DNA of 64,000 nucleotides from Pycnopodia helianthoides. Taxonomy: Eukaryota > Echinodermata > Asteroidea > Forcipulatida > Asteriidae. The position numbers and the translations under genes are program-made. This document shows positions 34,701 to 48,104 of the stretch, in pieces (position 1 is the stretch's first letter; each line of letters opens with the position of its first letter). The notes beneath the pieces are model-generated. The model had not been told where the DNA came from, searched no databases, and worked only from the letters and a program-made list of their open reading frames with translations. The stretch is from contig CM063254.1 of NCBI GenBank assembly GCA_032158295.1, forward strand, positions 18,180,147-18,244,146, given 5' to 3'.

Positions 34701-36894
34701 TGGCCAATAACATGTGTAAGTTCTTCCTAATTTTACTGTTGTCAGGGTTTTTTTTAACCCAGAAGATTTGTTGGTACTCTTTTTAAGTCATAAATTTGCC
34801 ATAAAAACTTGAAGTACAAACTTGTAATACCACTTTAAATTGTTTCCGTGGACAGATGGTGCTTTATTTCATATCCGTTTGCCGATTCCACCAAACCACA
34901 TTCATGACAGGTTGTTTCCTCTGAATTATGTTTTGTTATCGTCGGCCTACAAAAACTCCTAAATTGCAGCGGACGATTGCTTGACCGTGAAGTCGAGACG
35001 ATTTCACTGCGAAAGAAAAATAATGGCTGTGTATTGTGACTTGACAGATTGTATCCAAGGTGATTGGAATGCTGCATCTGCCGGTAATTAACGAATGCTG
35101 GCTAAGGGCAAAGGCTGGAAGATTGTAATTGTTCTCGTCAGTCAGACCAAGTGTACATCTATCTGGGTCGTAGGAGCAAGTTCTTGAGCTGCTACGAGAA
35201 ACATTAGTTTTAATTGGTTGAAGATTATGGTGGGAATTCCAGTGCCAACGTTTTACGTTTTTACGAACCCCCCCCCTCCCTAACTCGAAACTAAATATTT
35301 CACCTGAATTAAGTCAGAATTGAATATTCACCACATTTTAAAAACTTATTATTCACATATTAAAAGGAGGATTATACAAGTACAGGTTGGACAGTTCTTA
35401 GTAGCCCAAAGGCCAAGTTAAGAATTAGTTTCTACAAGCATGTAGCAGTTTTTTCTGGATAATGTACGCCAGGTTTGTTTTAAAGATGAGCACTGTTTTT
35501 GCATCTTTTCATTTTTAAACAAAATTGCAAATTAGTGCAGATTTACAAGATGTTGGTTTTTTGTAATTTTAAATCAAATATTTTGTTAGATTATATTATT
35601 AACAGCAATTTTACATGTAGGCCCAATATGCTCTTTGACATTTTAAGGCCCCCCCTCCCCCCCGATTACTACATTTGCGAATTGTAAAAAGATACATCTG
35701 TATAAATATATGTGACACTGCATAATAGTTTAGTCCAAGCTGTCAAAGACTACGAAATGTGCTTGTTTTTTGTGTTTCTAATTCAAGTTCAAGAGCAATT
35801 GAATAACTGATGAAACGAAATTTATTCAAGGCCAGCCCGTTCCCAAATTAGTCCAAAGTGCGTTGACACTACGCTGGGCCTGCTGCTGCTAACCTGCTGG
35901 AGCTTACAAACAGCCCGGGGTTTCGCCATGCCACACCCAGCCAGTCAGGCATGCTCTGCATATTACCCAGTCACACACACACACGCAGGCACTTTGCATA
36001 CGTGTGTGTGCACTCATGGCCTACAGCAGCCGCCCAATGCGCTAGACGTTTGCCACTCGCTGCATTCATAAACGGCACTGCTGCACCCCCAGACATGCAG
36101 TGGCAAAGACACTGAAGCTGTTTGTTATCAAACTAGAATGGGAAACTGAGAGGGGGTGGTCGGGAGACCCTGTGATGTTTTCAAGAACCAGACTGGTGGC
36201 CTTCGTTTGACCTGGTCAGTGTTGCACTGCATGCATAATCACAAGATCTTCCTGCCTCAGCAGTGTGCTGAATTTTTTCCCTCCATGAGCTAGCTTTAGG
36301 AACAATCCAATATTTATACTATACCTGTTGTGTACCACAGCCGATAAGAAATTAGCCGAGGTACCCCCCCCCCCCCCTCTCCCTCTCTCTCTCTCTACTC
36401 CCCCAAGGCTGTTGCATACAAAATTGAGTGCACATTATTTTATTCACTCCAGAGGATGCTAAGCAGGTCAAAGCGGTCTTTGAGTTGAGGGAGGGGTTTG
36501 GACGCTAGCACAAGGTGTCACAGTTGGTTGGTTGCCTGGGAATGGTCATGTCGGCGATGCATAATCAGCGACGTTGTCTTGGCAAATGTTGGGTTGACTA
36601 CGAATATTAATGACGGCAGGACTGGGAATAATGTATGTGTGCGGTCTGAGGGGGGGGGGGGGTACGTGTAATGAATAATCATGAGATTTTGACATGCATT
36701 GTGGGATTACATGTACCTAAAGTGTGCATTGTACATTTTTTACACCCGGATCACCATAACGTGTTTTTTTTTCATAGAATAAACATCCGAACAAACCACA
36801 TGAATTGTCTCAAGTCTTTTGCCAAAACCGCATGTTCTAAAAGATCTAGATACAAGTAGAATTCGTTTGTGCATCAACAAATAATTAATTATAC

Positions 36895-37205
36895 AGGCAT
36901 GTGATTTCTCAGGATTTTTCCTGATTTTAGGATTTTTTCTTTAAAATCTCCTTGAGCTTTCAAATTTTCTTGGCAAGAAGTTAAAGCATTCACCAAAGCG
37001 AGAAAGAAATAGTCCACATTGTGTCCAAACTTGTAGTGTTGTATTTGTGGTGATGCACAGAGTCTATAAACCTTTTAGAATGGTAACCTCTGAGAGGTTC
37101 TGGTTCTAGAATAAGGTGGAACCCAGGCCAGCGAGCCATTTTCAGGGATTTTTATATTTGCCAAATCTAATCCCTAATTTATACTGTTTCAGGATCAGCT
37201 GATTT
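36895..37205 (+). repeat. Interspersed repeat, family J (copy 2)
   Basis: TCAGGATTTTTCCTGA, AAGTTAAAGCATTCACCAAA, CACAGAGTCTATAAACC and GAGAGGTTCTGG in family order. Confidence 0.7.
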
Positions 37206-38133
37206 CCTCTTCTTTTTGTTGATATATCTTGTTTAGTGCCGTAAAAAACTGGAAAACACTGTACTGGCACACTAAAGTTTCCTCTTTGTTTTTGCGGAAA
37301 AAGACAAAGTGGCAAGTCTGTAAATCATGTAAGCAGACTTCATTGTGCAGAGCTAGTAATTACAGTAGTTTGAACACAAATGTTCCCTGCAAACAAAAGT
37401 CAAATATTTATAATATGTACCAGCTCAATTAGAAGAATTCTCCACGAAGATGTGATCTACATCGTAATTAGAGATCGGTGTTATTGGCACGATGAGGCAG
37501 AGGAAATCATCGTTACCCATCTGGTTTAATGCACAAATCATGTTGAATATACCGCAATAGGTTTGCCATATGCACACGTTTTCCCCCCTTCTTCTACGTG
37601 TGAGGTTTTACTCGCTGAGATTTCACACTTTCCTTCGGTCTTTCGGTTTGATTGCACCAAAAATCCCGTCGCGTAAACCTCTCCTCGGCTGGAAACAATA
37701 ATGTCGTCCAGTACGAAGTGACATACATGTCAATACAGTCGACTGAACAGTTTATACCTGGAGAGACGATCTTATAATGTTGGGTGTCTGTTTATGAAGG
37801 CTTGGTGCAAATATTTGGAGAGGGGCTGGGATATAAATGCTGCCTTCAGCAAGTGTGGAAGTGGGGAGCGTGGGGATAATTTGGGGGTAGACCTCATGTG
37901 TAATATACAAAATAAAACGCCGCAGAATGGAGGTTTTCAGGTATGCCAAACCCAATCCCTTTTGATTCCCTAAATGCTTGTTTTGGTAACATTGTTCCCT
38001 TCCCGTTTTATTTTTGTGTCTATGAAGAAATAATTTATAGAGTGGCAGGCTGGCCCTTTGAGGGGGGGGGGGGGGCTGGAACCCTCCCCCCTGGGTGCAC
38101 CACTGTTGCGTTGAGAAGTGTAACCGGTTAACT

Positions 38134-38280
38134 CAGGCATGCAACTTTTCCTCGGATCAGCTGATTTCCTCTTTTTTTTATATTCTCAGTTTTACCATTC
38201 AAAGTTGAAAAATACTGTACAAAATCATTGAAATTTTGTAATTTCCTTCTTTTTTTGGTGAAGTTACAGTTGCATGCCTG
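38134..38280 (+). mobile_element. MITE family Q (copy 1), 6-bp target duplication
   Basis: 147 bp from CAGGCATGCAACTTTTCC to CAGTTGCATGCCTG. TTAACT flanks it exactly on both sides (38128-38133, 38281-38286). Confidence 0.94.
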
Positions 38281-38488
38281 TTAACTGGTTTACATTTAAA
38301 TGCTGAAAACTGTTTCAAAACTTCCTTACCGGTAACAAAGCCGACAGTAACACAGACAATGAGACCTTCCTTGTTTATGACACCTTGTGACAGTCCTTGG
38401 TCCACTTATTCTGCAGGTGATTAGTAAATCTTTGTAAATATTGACTGTATGTTGGGGAAAAACAGTGGTGTGTCACTCCTTCAAAGGT

Positions 38489-38936
38489 TTAAAGGTAGAG
38501 TCATAGATTGGTAAATACTCCCAAAAAATTAATGGCCATGAAAACTTACTGGTGAGGAGCACTGCTGCTTTTGATTGTTTAAACCATTTTGAGGAAAGAT
38601 TCCCTTCGAAGCAATTTGGTTTTTGGAAATTGTTCACCCATTTGAATCTGAGAAGCGATTCATGCATGAATGGTTTCTCAGATTTCTGAGGGTTGGTGTC
38701 CGTTTGTGAATGCTGCGGCCGGAGATGCGGTTGGTACCCGCTGCCACCTCGCTAATTGTAGATGGATTTGACGTTCTTGTGAAAATACTGTTACAGTGTT
38801 TTTGCTGTTTTCTCAGCAAGTAGACACTGTGTTCAGCTGAAACTTTCACAGGTTACTTTTAGTGTATATCTCTTTATAATTTTGCCTATAAATCAGTGTT
38901 ACATCGACAAAAACCAATCTAGGACCCTACCTTTAA
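38489..38936 (-). mobile_element. TTAA-flanked MITE family D (copy 4)
   Basis: TTAA at 38489-38492 and 38933-38936; ends AGGTAGAGTCATAGATTGG and CCAATCTAGGACCCTACCT. Central palindrome around ATTCATGCATGAAT. Reverse orientation to copy 3. Confidence 0.93.
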
Positions 38937-39150
38937 GTACCAATGTATAAACATGTACTCTTCCCTTCACCCATGTTTATTTGGTCTTTTATCAGTGGTG
39001 TTTAGACTAGGCCTTTTCCTGTCAAACCAAAATATTGACAAAATGAGGAGATACAAATGTAGCAGTCAGTCAGAGCTTCCTTTATGGTTGGACCAAAGCT
39101 CTGCGGTTGGAGGAAGGGACTGGTGGGGAAATAAATGTTTGAAAATAAGG

Positions 39151-39213
39151 ATACAGTAGATAGGAACATCTTACAGTAGATAGGAACATCTCACAGTAGA
39201 TAGGAACATCTCA
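39151..39213 (+). repeat. Tandem repeat, 3 x ~21 bp
   Basis: ACAGTAGATAGGAACATCT three times. Confidence 0.95.
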
Positions 39214-39369
39214 AAGATATTTGTTTTTTTTTACTTTTACCACTTTATCTTTCTGGCCTCTGTTGGATTATTTTAAGGTCATTTGCTGTGGTTTTGAATC
39301 ATTGATACTGTACACTATGAAGGCTGCAATATGTTATCTTGTCCATAATGCATCAACATAGTACAGTCA

Positions 39370-39660
39370 ACCCTCTTACTGTCCTACAAAACATGAACAC
39401 TGTCTGACTACACATGAAATAACAAACCTGTGAAATGTTGAGCTCGATCGGTCTTTTCAGTGATGAAAAATAGTGAAAAACTTGATTATATTTTTTCACT
39501 GTTTTTAAACATCGGGTTACAGACACGCGCGTTTTACTAATATCCTAAAAAAAAAATATAGCATTTCAAGCATTTTGACCATTTTTATACCATGTAAGTT
39601 ATGTGCAAATCTGTGAACTTTTCTATTTTCAATCTTACCAATGTTGTACACACCCTTTAA
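39370..39660 (+). mobile_element. TTAA MITE family C (degenerate copy)
   Basis: AACAAACCTGTGAAATGTTG module, GTTATGTGCAAATCTGTGAA and end CACACCC then TTAA 39657-39660. Left end unclear. Confidence 0.7.
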
Positions 39661-40164
39661 ATGAATATTTTCATAAATTTATTGGGGAGAAAGTAACATA
39701 TATTCATGTAGTTTGTGAATCGTGAAGCGCTCTGGTCATGGCTGGATCAGTACACTGCACCAGCCTCCAATTTAACCATGAGTAATGAATAATCAATGCC
39801 TAGAGAGAGAGAGACCACGTGGTTGCATGTGAACCAGCTGTTCGCTTGTCGGTTTACGTTTGTCTACACGGGCCTCAGCAATGGAACCATTTGCTTCGCT
39901 TCACCGGTTTTTGTATCGGCTGAATGCTAGAATGGGATCCAGTGCAGTCTATCAATGTACATTTACCGCTGGGAAAAAACAGTAAGGAAAAAAAAAAATT
40001 AAAAATTTACGACACTTAACATTGGCTCTGCCATTGTCTCTTAGGAAGGTCATCCGAAAGAAAAAAAAGAAAAGAAAATAAGTTAGTTTTTTTCATATGA
40101 AGTGTTATTTAAATTGATTAACTTTCTTTGTGAAAATTTGGTTACAATTTATTCAATTGCTGAC

Positions 40165-40498
40165 AGCACATGTGCAACATTGGTAATTGCCAAAGACCAG
40201 TAGGCAGATCCGCACTTTGCACTTTTTCGTCACTCATCATTTACATGAAATAATAAACCTGTGAAAGTTTAAGCTCAATTGGAGTCACAAGAAAATTGTG
40301 GAAAAAAAATCCTTTGAATGTTTTCACTGTTTTCAAACATCAGGTTTTGGACTTGCGTGATCAAAGTTAATTGTTTCACTCAATCCTCAAAAAAATATTT
40401 CAAGGGAAGTTTTCCACCATGGCCATCTTTATGTAAGTCATGTGCAAATCTGTGAGCGTTTATATTTTCCGTCTTACCGTGTTGAACACTGGCTTTAA
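40165..40498 (+). mobile_element. TTAA MITE family C/A hybrid-like copy
   Basis: The left end reads ACATTGGTAATTGCCAAAGACCAG, as in family A, while the interior and right half (AATATTTCAAGGGAAGTTTT, TGTGCAAATCTGTGAGCG) are B/C-like. Right TTAA at 40495-40498. Confidence 0.7.
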
Positions 40499-40954
40499 GA
40501 ATAGAAAAAACGTGGGACAAAGGCGGACAATCACTTGTTCTGAATTACTTGGGACAGACCTTTCAACCAAACAAACTCGGAACACTTGTTCCGTGGCCTT
40601 GCTGATCTGATCAGACCGATTTCAATGATGACAATATTTGGAATGTGGTATCGATAGATGCCGGTGTGTGTGTGAATGAAAATCCTCACCTGTCTCTACT
40701 GGAGATTTCATTGTCACAAGTTACATTTGCATATGATTTGCATATATATTCGACAGGAGAAGACAATGGCTTCACGGGCAGAATCCAGACAATGAGTGCG
40801 GCATATGTATATTTGTGATTGAACAGGTGGTCGAAAAATAATCTGCTTCATCTGAAAGTGGGTCACAAAGGTTCTTTAAAGAAAAAACATACACAAGTTT
40901 ACAGTTCGCTGAAATAAAACAATGGAAGCCCTTCCTTCCATGATGTTATACTGG

Positions 40955-41095
40955 CATGATATTCTTCCAATTTTAATCGGATTGCAGATTGTTTTGCTTG
41001 GGAAAATCAGTGAGATGGTTTTTTATAGGTAGGGTTGTGCATTGGTTAATATTCCGAAAATTAATGACCATAAAAACTTACTTGGTGAGATGCCT
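40955..41095 (+). repeat. Family P fragment followed by family D/A half-module
   Basis: GGCATGATATTCTTCCAATT and GGGAAAATCAG (family P), then ATTAATGACCATAAAAACTT and ACTTGGTGAGATGC (left module of families A, D, E). Confidence 0.55.
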
Positions 41096-44000
41096 GTAGA
41101 TAAATCCCTATATAATGATCGTTTATTATTATTATACTAACCCTAGGCCCATCTGCTTGCACATAGCTTCACTCCAATTGTAGTAGAGAGTCTTTCTTTT
41201 TTTTCCCTTCTTTTTTTAAGCATTAAATACCGTAGCTGTAATAGTATAGCAGAAGGGCGATAATAATTGAAATTTATCAAGGCAAGACTGATTGCGCAAA
41301 GTCTTGGTTAAATTTGATAAATTAGCATGTAGAATGATTGATGACCCTGTTAATATTAGGTTGTCAAATGTTGTGAATTTATTGCAAAGACGGATGTAGA
41401 AGACTTAGCCCATCACAGAGTTTTAACCACAGGTAATGTGCAGAGGAAGAGTGTATTATTTTCAATTTAAAACCTTTCTTGCTCGTCAAACAGTTCCTGT
41501 TCTCTCCTGAGCCTGGGCGCTCTGAACAAGTTTTCCCTGGTATCCCATAGTATTTAAATGCTCCTCGCACAAATGTTCTCCTAAAACTTAAAGGGCCTGT
41601 GTTGTCATGATCAAAGCAGGCCTGTGGTTAAAGGGGCTGTGTAATCATCATCATAACAGGACTGTGTCCTCATGATCAAAGCAGACCTGTGGCTGTGCAT
41701 GGAATTATGAACTCTCACCCAGTTACTGCACTGGCACACCCTCCCTCTGTAGCATCTAATGGAGGGTGATTGCCCAGTGTGTGGTAACAGGGCAAGAGTG
41801 AAAGTCTGTCTGAAGCCAAGCAACACGTTCCCAGAGGCCTTCAGTTCAACACAGAATAGAATTCACAAAGTGTAAAGTATCTGATACACAACATGAACAG
41901 TTGTATTCCCAGCTGGTGACAATAGACTGACCAGCAACTAAAAGTGTCCAGTCTACCTCCATGGTCTGGCAGGGCCCAGTGAGTATTTAACTAAGCCCAT
42001 TAACAGGCTTGTATCAATTGACCAATCACCAAGTGGATTAGCTGAAGGGGGATTAGGGACAATCCTAATCCAATTTTCTCCATCAAGTACTCTGGTGAGT
42101 CAACAAACTTTTTCCAATAGAGGGAGACAGCAGACAGTGTGGACATACATTGTACATGTAGAGTAAGGTTCCAGTCTGAATGATCAGGTTGTTTGTTTGT
42201 TTTGGGGTTTTGTTTGTTTTTTTGTTGGGTGGGGGTTAACTGTTTGTTTCAAGGGTTTTTTCTTTCTTTTCCTTGAAATAAATGCCAGAGGTAAAACTCG
42301 TGTAGATTCCATGGTTCCTTGGAAGGAGTGCTGTTTTCTTCTCACGTTTTGGTAGGCTAGCCTTTGAAATGTAGAGCTGTGCCCATTCAAAATGAAAACA
42401 CCACATAAAAAAACAAATCTCGGGAAAAAGGGGCCATTGCTGGTGAGAATAATGCAGCTATTCTTCGGGGACCGGTGTACCCAAAATGTTCCAGGTTGAA
42501 AGTCAACAACCCCAGGGGAACTGTATTGGACCATTTATCAACAATTCCTAAAAGCCACGACCTTCAAATCTTTGATTTACAGAAAAAGTTGTTCAAATTA
42601 TTCATGATTTTCTCAGGATTTAGTATAGTGTACCCCAAGTTTGGTCTCAGAGTTGTCAAAAGTTGCAACCACTGGAAAGCCTATTAATCAAGTTTACAGA
42701 TCTAGTAGTGCTACATGTACACATACTCAAGGGCACTTTTATTTCAAACCTGAATCTATTGATTTTTTGTGGTCATGCATTGGTGGTTGGATAAGACTTC
42801 TGTTGTCGTGGCTGACTGGTTTTATCCTACCCTGTCACTCAGTCATGTTCAGCCGACTGTCTGTAAACCTTGGGTTTTTTGTGTTGCACGTGTTACTGTT
42901 ACACAAGCGTTTATGGTCCATGTGTGTTGAATATCTGTCTGCTCAGCTTTAGAAATCTTGTGGTTTAATATTGATCTGGCATCTGTATTGGAAAAAAAAA
43001 ATTATGATTGAAAATCTAGTAGGCTTATTGCACAGGGCTTGAATTTGGGGAAGATCCACAATATCGAAAGGGTTTGTAGCTAAATATTTTTACTGGATCA
43101 GAAACACCAAAGCTTGAGTCCAGTATGCTTGATCGCTCAGCCACGACACGCCATTTTAAGAGCTCATTATTTTATGCAGTACATACTACATGTAGGTTGG
43201 GAATTCAACGTACCAAATTTATTCTGGGAGACTAGACAATGGTGAAACCTCACCTTCAAGGTTTTAGCAAAATGGGGACACTCTGAAACACAGTACCAAT
43301 GGTGCCAATATGAGTGGGAGGGAATTATTACAAAATCTTCAACAAAGGAAAAAATAACCTTTCCTTTTTTGGCTTAACCCTGTTTGATGGATTTACAACT
43401 GAATGTGTACATTGCTACAGTTTGCTTAAACATGAAACCCTGCCAAACTGAAAGCCATTAGATTCGCTCTTATCTCAAGGGTAATGCTTTTAGGTAACAC
43501 AATAGTATTGTATGCACAATGTAGGTGAATTGTTTTTTTTCTTTCTTTCTTCGTTTTTTTTTTTTCCTTTTTTGTGTGGCCTTTGGATCAGTTTATGTTC
43601 CAAGTCGAGCAAGGTAGCATTGAATTGGAATATATTAACCTCATTCTGTCGTTCTCCTCAGGGACTCATAAATGATCAGAATTGGTTTTCCTGATTGGTC
43701 ATGCTCTGGTTGGGGGGGGGGGGTGTAAGGGGGTGTAATATTTGAGCTAGTTGTTAAAGAGCGCCATGGCTTTCAAAGTTGTTCTTGTGTTCTTGGAAAG
43801 ATGTTATCTGTTTATTACTTCAGTAGTAACAATATCAGAACATTTCTGAGTTTACGCTTTGGGAAGTTGTCGATTGTAAATTACAAATTTTGTGAATTGT
43901 TGTTGCATGAAACCCCCTAGTCATAGAAATTTGTAGAAAATGAAGGCAAGGTCATTGTTTGAAATGCGACGCCACCTTGAAGGTGTACCCATGAAGATGA

Positions 44001-44987
44001 GCAATTCAAAATTTAAAGTGCACCCTCTATAGAGAGACCATTCTGCCAAAAAGCGGTCGAATGTTCACGTGCAGAACTCAGCGTCTGCATGGGCAACAAA
44101 GACCTTAAAATAGCTGACATGAACTTGACAAATATTCACCAGCCGCAGAAAGAAAAAAGAACCACCCTACCCCATAAACACTTCAGATAATTGCGACCTT
44201 GCTGTATATTAGAAGGAAACGGCTCTGGCTGTAATTTTGGACAAGTTTTCAGGTCGTCAACTCGTGAACCCTTTTCCCATTACCACTGCTAACTGCGTAA
44301 CTGCGTAAGTGTAACAGGGCGCACTGTATTGCAAATCACCAGGATGAGCCATACTCTACCAGAGCTGCCAACTCTCCCTGATTCCGCAAAAACTTCCCTG
44401 AAAATAAACCAAATTGTCCATGTTCCGATGAACAAATTTGGAAATCTCCCAGATTATGGAAACTTTGTCCCTATGTCTATGATGATGAATGTGACTCTAA
44501 ATATCTCCCTGATTGTTGTACCAATCTCCCTGATTGCAAGATGCAAATGTTGGCAGCCCTGCTCTACACATAGGACTGGGTTCAACACTGTTCCAGCAGC
44601 CCAGTCTCCAAACTATAAGTCGTCTCTGTTTGTCCTGGGTCAGACGGCACAAAAAACCTTTGCACAGTATAAACCCTGCACTGTTTTCTTTAGCTTCAAA
44701 AGTCAAACATCCGTCAGACAATAAATAGCGTGGCTCTGTTCCCCCCTTCAGTTCTAGGCGTTGTCGGGGAGCTGGCTCGTTCAACCGTGAAGTTCCTCAT
44801 TATGCCCTAGTTATTGAATTCGCAAGATTGACAAAACAATGTTTACTTCCTATACAATAAGTCATTGTTGATTTTGGCGGTGGGCACCCTATCTGTGCAG
44901 TGTTATTTATGGTGGAAACTAGAATGGAGTCCAATGGTACACTGTGTATCTGTGGATCCAATTCTAGTTTGTGGGTATAGTTTTTTT

Positions 44988-45413
44988 TAAGAATTCATCT
45001 CGGGCCGCAGCATTTGCAAAACGGAAATTTCAATTTTCAGTCCACCCTCAGAAATCTGACAACGATTCATGTGACAACGATTCATGCATGAATTGTTTTC
45101 TCAGATTCAAATGTTTTTGGAGGGAATCCTTTTTCGCAAAACAGTTTATGCTATCATTAGCTGCGGTGCTTCTCACCAAGTAAAGTTTTTGTGGCCATTA
45201 ATTTTTTTCGAGTATTTACCAGGCCTGGAATTTCATCTTTAGAGGGCAAGGCCAATTCCATTTTACAAAGGGCACTACCATTGGAAAATCTTAAAGTCTA
45301 TGGGCAACTTTTGAAGGGGCACCAAGGCCAAGAGCAGGGCAACGGAGGCCATGGCCTTCGTGGCCTCCGTGTAATTCCAGGCCTGATTTACCAATCTGGG
45401 ACGTTACCTTTAA
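44988..45413 (+). mobile_element. TTAA MITE family D (copy 5), carrying a nested family G
   Basis: Family D words CGGGCCGCAGCATTTGC, ACGATTCATGCATGAATTG, and right end CCAATCTGGGACGTTACCT then TTAA 45410-45413. Interrupted by family G at 45220-45385. Confidence 0.85.
45220..45385 (+). mobile_element. MITE family G (nested in family D), 6-bp target duplication
   Basis: CAGGCCTGGAATTTCATC to TAATTCCAGGCCTG, flanked by ATTTAC on both sides (45214-45219, 45386-45391). Family D copies elsewhere show the empty GAGTATTTACCAA. Confidence 0.95.
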
Positions 45414-46459
45414 AGATTGGGATCAGGGTCTTACTGCTGTTAATGCACTTGTAGTTAATTTGTTCAATTTGTCAAATGAGGACTGGAACATGAATTTCCC
45501 TTGTAAGGGATTTCTTCAAGGTCACTCCAGGGAGTGGTATCAATGTATACCTTTGTAACATTCATGAGTCATCCTGGTTTTGGAGATGACAAAATGCGTT
45601 AGGATCGTTGTCTCCCAAAGGCACCACGCTAAAATGTGTCATCCCCTCCCCATATCTGAACTATGCAGAAAATGCTGTGAATAGTCTCTGTGTGGCGAAA
45701 GGGCTCGAAATTTAGGGAGAAATATCTACGAGACCTCAGGGCTTGTAGCTCACATTTTTTCCTGCTCTTGAAATTTTTTGTACAAGACCGGAGTTAACTT
45801 TGGAGGGGAAAAAAAGAAGATCTTTCTACATAGTTTGTTGTTTATGGTAACTGTTTTTATGAAAGAGGTCTTCAAGGTCAAACTCAGTTTGGTGATGTTC
45901 TCATTTTCCAATAGATAAAGACCTCATGAAATTTTGGGGGATAATATATATTATTTTTTTCTCGCACTCATCCTTTGGATTTAATTGTTTCAACTGCAGA
46001 AACTCTGTCCCATATCCCGGCTACGAGACTTGTCAGCGGTACCCATGTCTCGTATTGTGAACGTACATATAGGAAGTGCCCGGTCCCCCCACTCGTGTCA
46101 TATTTGACGGCCAATGATCTCTCGTGCGAGTGCATCGAGGATATCGAGTTTGACGCGTTGATGAACTACCCACATATTCACCTGGGGTGTTGAGTTGCAG
46201 TCTGTGCACTCTGTCGGGGGGAATTGTACATGTACCTTCACCGTTGTTTACTACACTGTATAGAGAGTGAAACCGTGCACACTGCACACTGCACATGATC
46301 AGGGGGGTACAACGACCAGGTGATGTTGGGGTGTGACATCACTCCCCTCCCCCTCCCTCCCTCCACACTCATTGAAATTTTCTCAGTGGGCAAATGAAGC
46401 ACAAAAATCAAGTAGAACAGTAGCGTGCAGACTTGTTAGTCATTTTGTTGGAAGTACAC

Positions 46460-46625
46460 CAGACCTGATGCTTCTTTTTTGAATGGGCAAGTGCATTTGC
46501 ATTTTCTCGTTGGTAAAGGGCACCTCAGTAAGGAAATATAAATTTTCTACAAGGGGCAACGAGGCAATGAGCAGGGGCAACGGAGGAAATGCCTCTGTTG
46601 CCTTCGTGAAGTATATTAGCCCTGG
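46460..46625 (+). mobile_element. MITE family G (diverged copy)
   Basis: CAGACCTGATGC to TTAGCCCTGG with the family interior; GTACAC on both sides (46454-46459, 46626-46631) with one extra G at the right junction. Confidence 0.82.
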
Positions 46626-46904
46626 GTACACTAATTATATAAGGCTCAGATTTCAAGAAAACACTCTACATTATGTTGCGAAACCAGAGGTCTTGTGCAT
46701 GCAATTTAGAACATTCAATCAATCAGAAATACTTTCTTACTTGTTTCCAAGCTTGTGCGCTGTCAGGATTTTACGTGATTTGAAGATTTTTTTCGCAGAT
46801 CTTTTGCTTTGCCGTCAAACTGTCTTAAAGGATGTGAACTTGCACTCAGGGTTGAAAGACCTCAGGTCAAACTTCTAGTTTTCCATTTGTGGTACAGTCT
46901 GCGG

Positions 46905-47140
46905 ACACGTGATTCATCAGGATTTTTCCTGAGTTCTGTTTTTTTTGTTTTCGTAATCTCATTGACTCTTCAAAATTTCTTGAAAGAATTAAAGCAGTCA
47001 CCAAAGGGAGGAAGAGTCTTTCCTCAGTAGTTAGTTTTGTCAATTCTGATGATGCACAGAGTCTGTAAATCTCTGGAATTGTAACATCAGGGAGGTTCTG
47101 GGCCTAGACTAAGGGGCAACCGGCCCCTAAGCCACATTCC
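46905..47140 (+). repeat. Interspersed repeat, family J (copy 3)
   Basis: TCAGGATTTTTCCTGAGTTC, AATTAAAGCAGTCACCAAAG, CACAGAGTCTGTAAATC and GGGAGGTTCTGGGCCTAG. Confidence 0.7.
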
Positions 47141-47231
47141 GCAAATCACATTTGGCAAATCGGATACCTGCAGTCTGTGAATCCATTAAAATTAAACACC
47201 CAGAGCATTCAGGAGTTACACATCCAGACCA

Positions 47232-47427
47232 GGACCCAATTTCATAGAGCCGCTTTAGGCACAAAAAGTTGCTAAGCACAACAAAGTTATGCTTACATCA
47301 GAATACACTTACCAGCCGAAATACCATGTCACGTGTATACTATGTGACTGGTATTTGTCTTAGTTTAGCTAAGCAGAAAGTTGTTAAGCAATATTTTCTG
47401 CTTAAGCAGCTCTATGAAATTGGGCCA
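47232..47427. mobile_element. MITE family H
   Basis: Inverted ends GGACCCAATTTCATAGAGCC and GGCCCAATTTCATAGAGCTG (reverse). Lies about 100 bp before exon 2. Confidence 0.85.
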
Positions 47428-47525
47428 AGGGGGAGACAGCCTATCCATTCTTAAGGAGTGTTCATTTTCAAAAGATTTGAAGAAATTAAAGTAACGTAAT
47501 TGTCTTGGTTTTATTTTGATATCAG

Positions 47526-47643
47526 AGCGGGCCTCACCCAGCCAGCCTTATTGCCCTGCAGCAGATCGCCGACTTGGTACTCCCTCAGTCAAGATTCAAC
47601 CAGTCCTCAGCCGGAGGTGGAGGTGGAGGTGGCCGAGGGCAAG
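47526..47643 (+). CDS. ADD1: Adducin coding exon 2 (residues 70-109, last codon split)
   Basis: The translation opens SGPHPASLIALQQIADLV, matching the adducin block that contains the conserved ALQQIAD motif, directly continuing exon 1 in phase 0. The acceptor is ATCAG at 47521-47525 and the donor AAG|GTAAGA at 47643/47644, leaving one base (phase 1). After the ALQQIAD motif the protein runs into SSAGGGGGGRGQG. This is a run of six glycines from a GGAGGT-type repeat, in the linker that varies in length and sequence between adducins. The neighbouring adducin blocks sit on either side at the expected spacing, so the Gly run is a linker difference and not a sign of a wrong frame. Confidence 0.93.
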
Positions 47644-47719
47644 GTAAGACCCAATCAAGAAGACGTCTCTGTACAGAGTCTTCACTTTCTCTTAAATAAT
47701 ATTAATATATAATAGTGGC

Positions 47720-48104
47720 TTAAAGACACTGGACACCTTTGGTAATTGTCAAAGACCAGTCTTCTCACTTGGTGTATCTCAACATATGCACACACAAAAA
47801 AAACCTGTAAAAATTTGAACTCATTTGGTCGTCGAAGTTGCGAGATAATAATGGAAGAAAAAACACCCTTGTCACACGAAGTTGTGTGCTTTCAGATGCT
47901 TGATTGCTTGATTTCGAGACCTCAGCGTGAGGTCTCGAAATCAACTCAAATATTTTACTTCTTTCTCAAAAACTACGTTATTTCAGAGGGAGCCGTTTCT
48001 CACAATGTTTTATACTATCAACAGCTCTCCATTGCTCGTTACCAAGTAAGTTTTTATGCCAACAATTATTTTGAGTAATTACCAATAGTGTCCAGTGCCT
48101 TTAA
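47720..48104 (-). mobile_element. TTAA-flanked MITE family A (copy 3) in intron 2
   Basis: TTAA at 47720-47723 and 48101-48104; ends AGACACTGGACACCTTTGG and CCAATAGTGTCCAGTGCCT. Central palindrome GAGACCTCAGCGTGAGGTCT. A short family H end abuts it at 48105. Confidence 0.93.

Larger units (their letters stand above)
16663..47525 (+). other. Adducin intron 1 (about 30.9 kb)
   Basis: Bounded by GTAAGC and CAG. It has no other recognisable protein gene on either strand. It contains MITEs, SINEs, minisatellites and one CpG-rich promoter-like block (20700-20900), listed separately. Stretches inside it that I do not list (for example 25000-27000, 35000-36900, 41100-43000) are unique AT-rich DNA with simple repeats in which I see nothing further. 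Confidence 0.85.
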
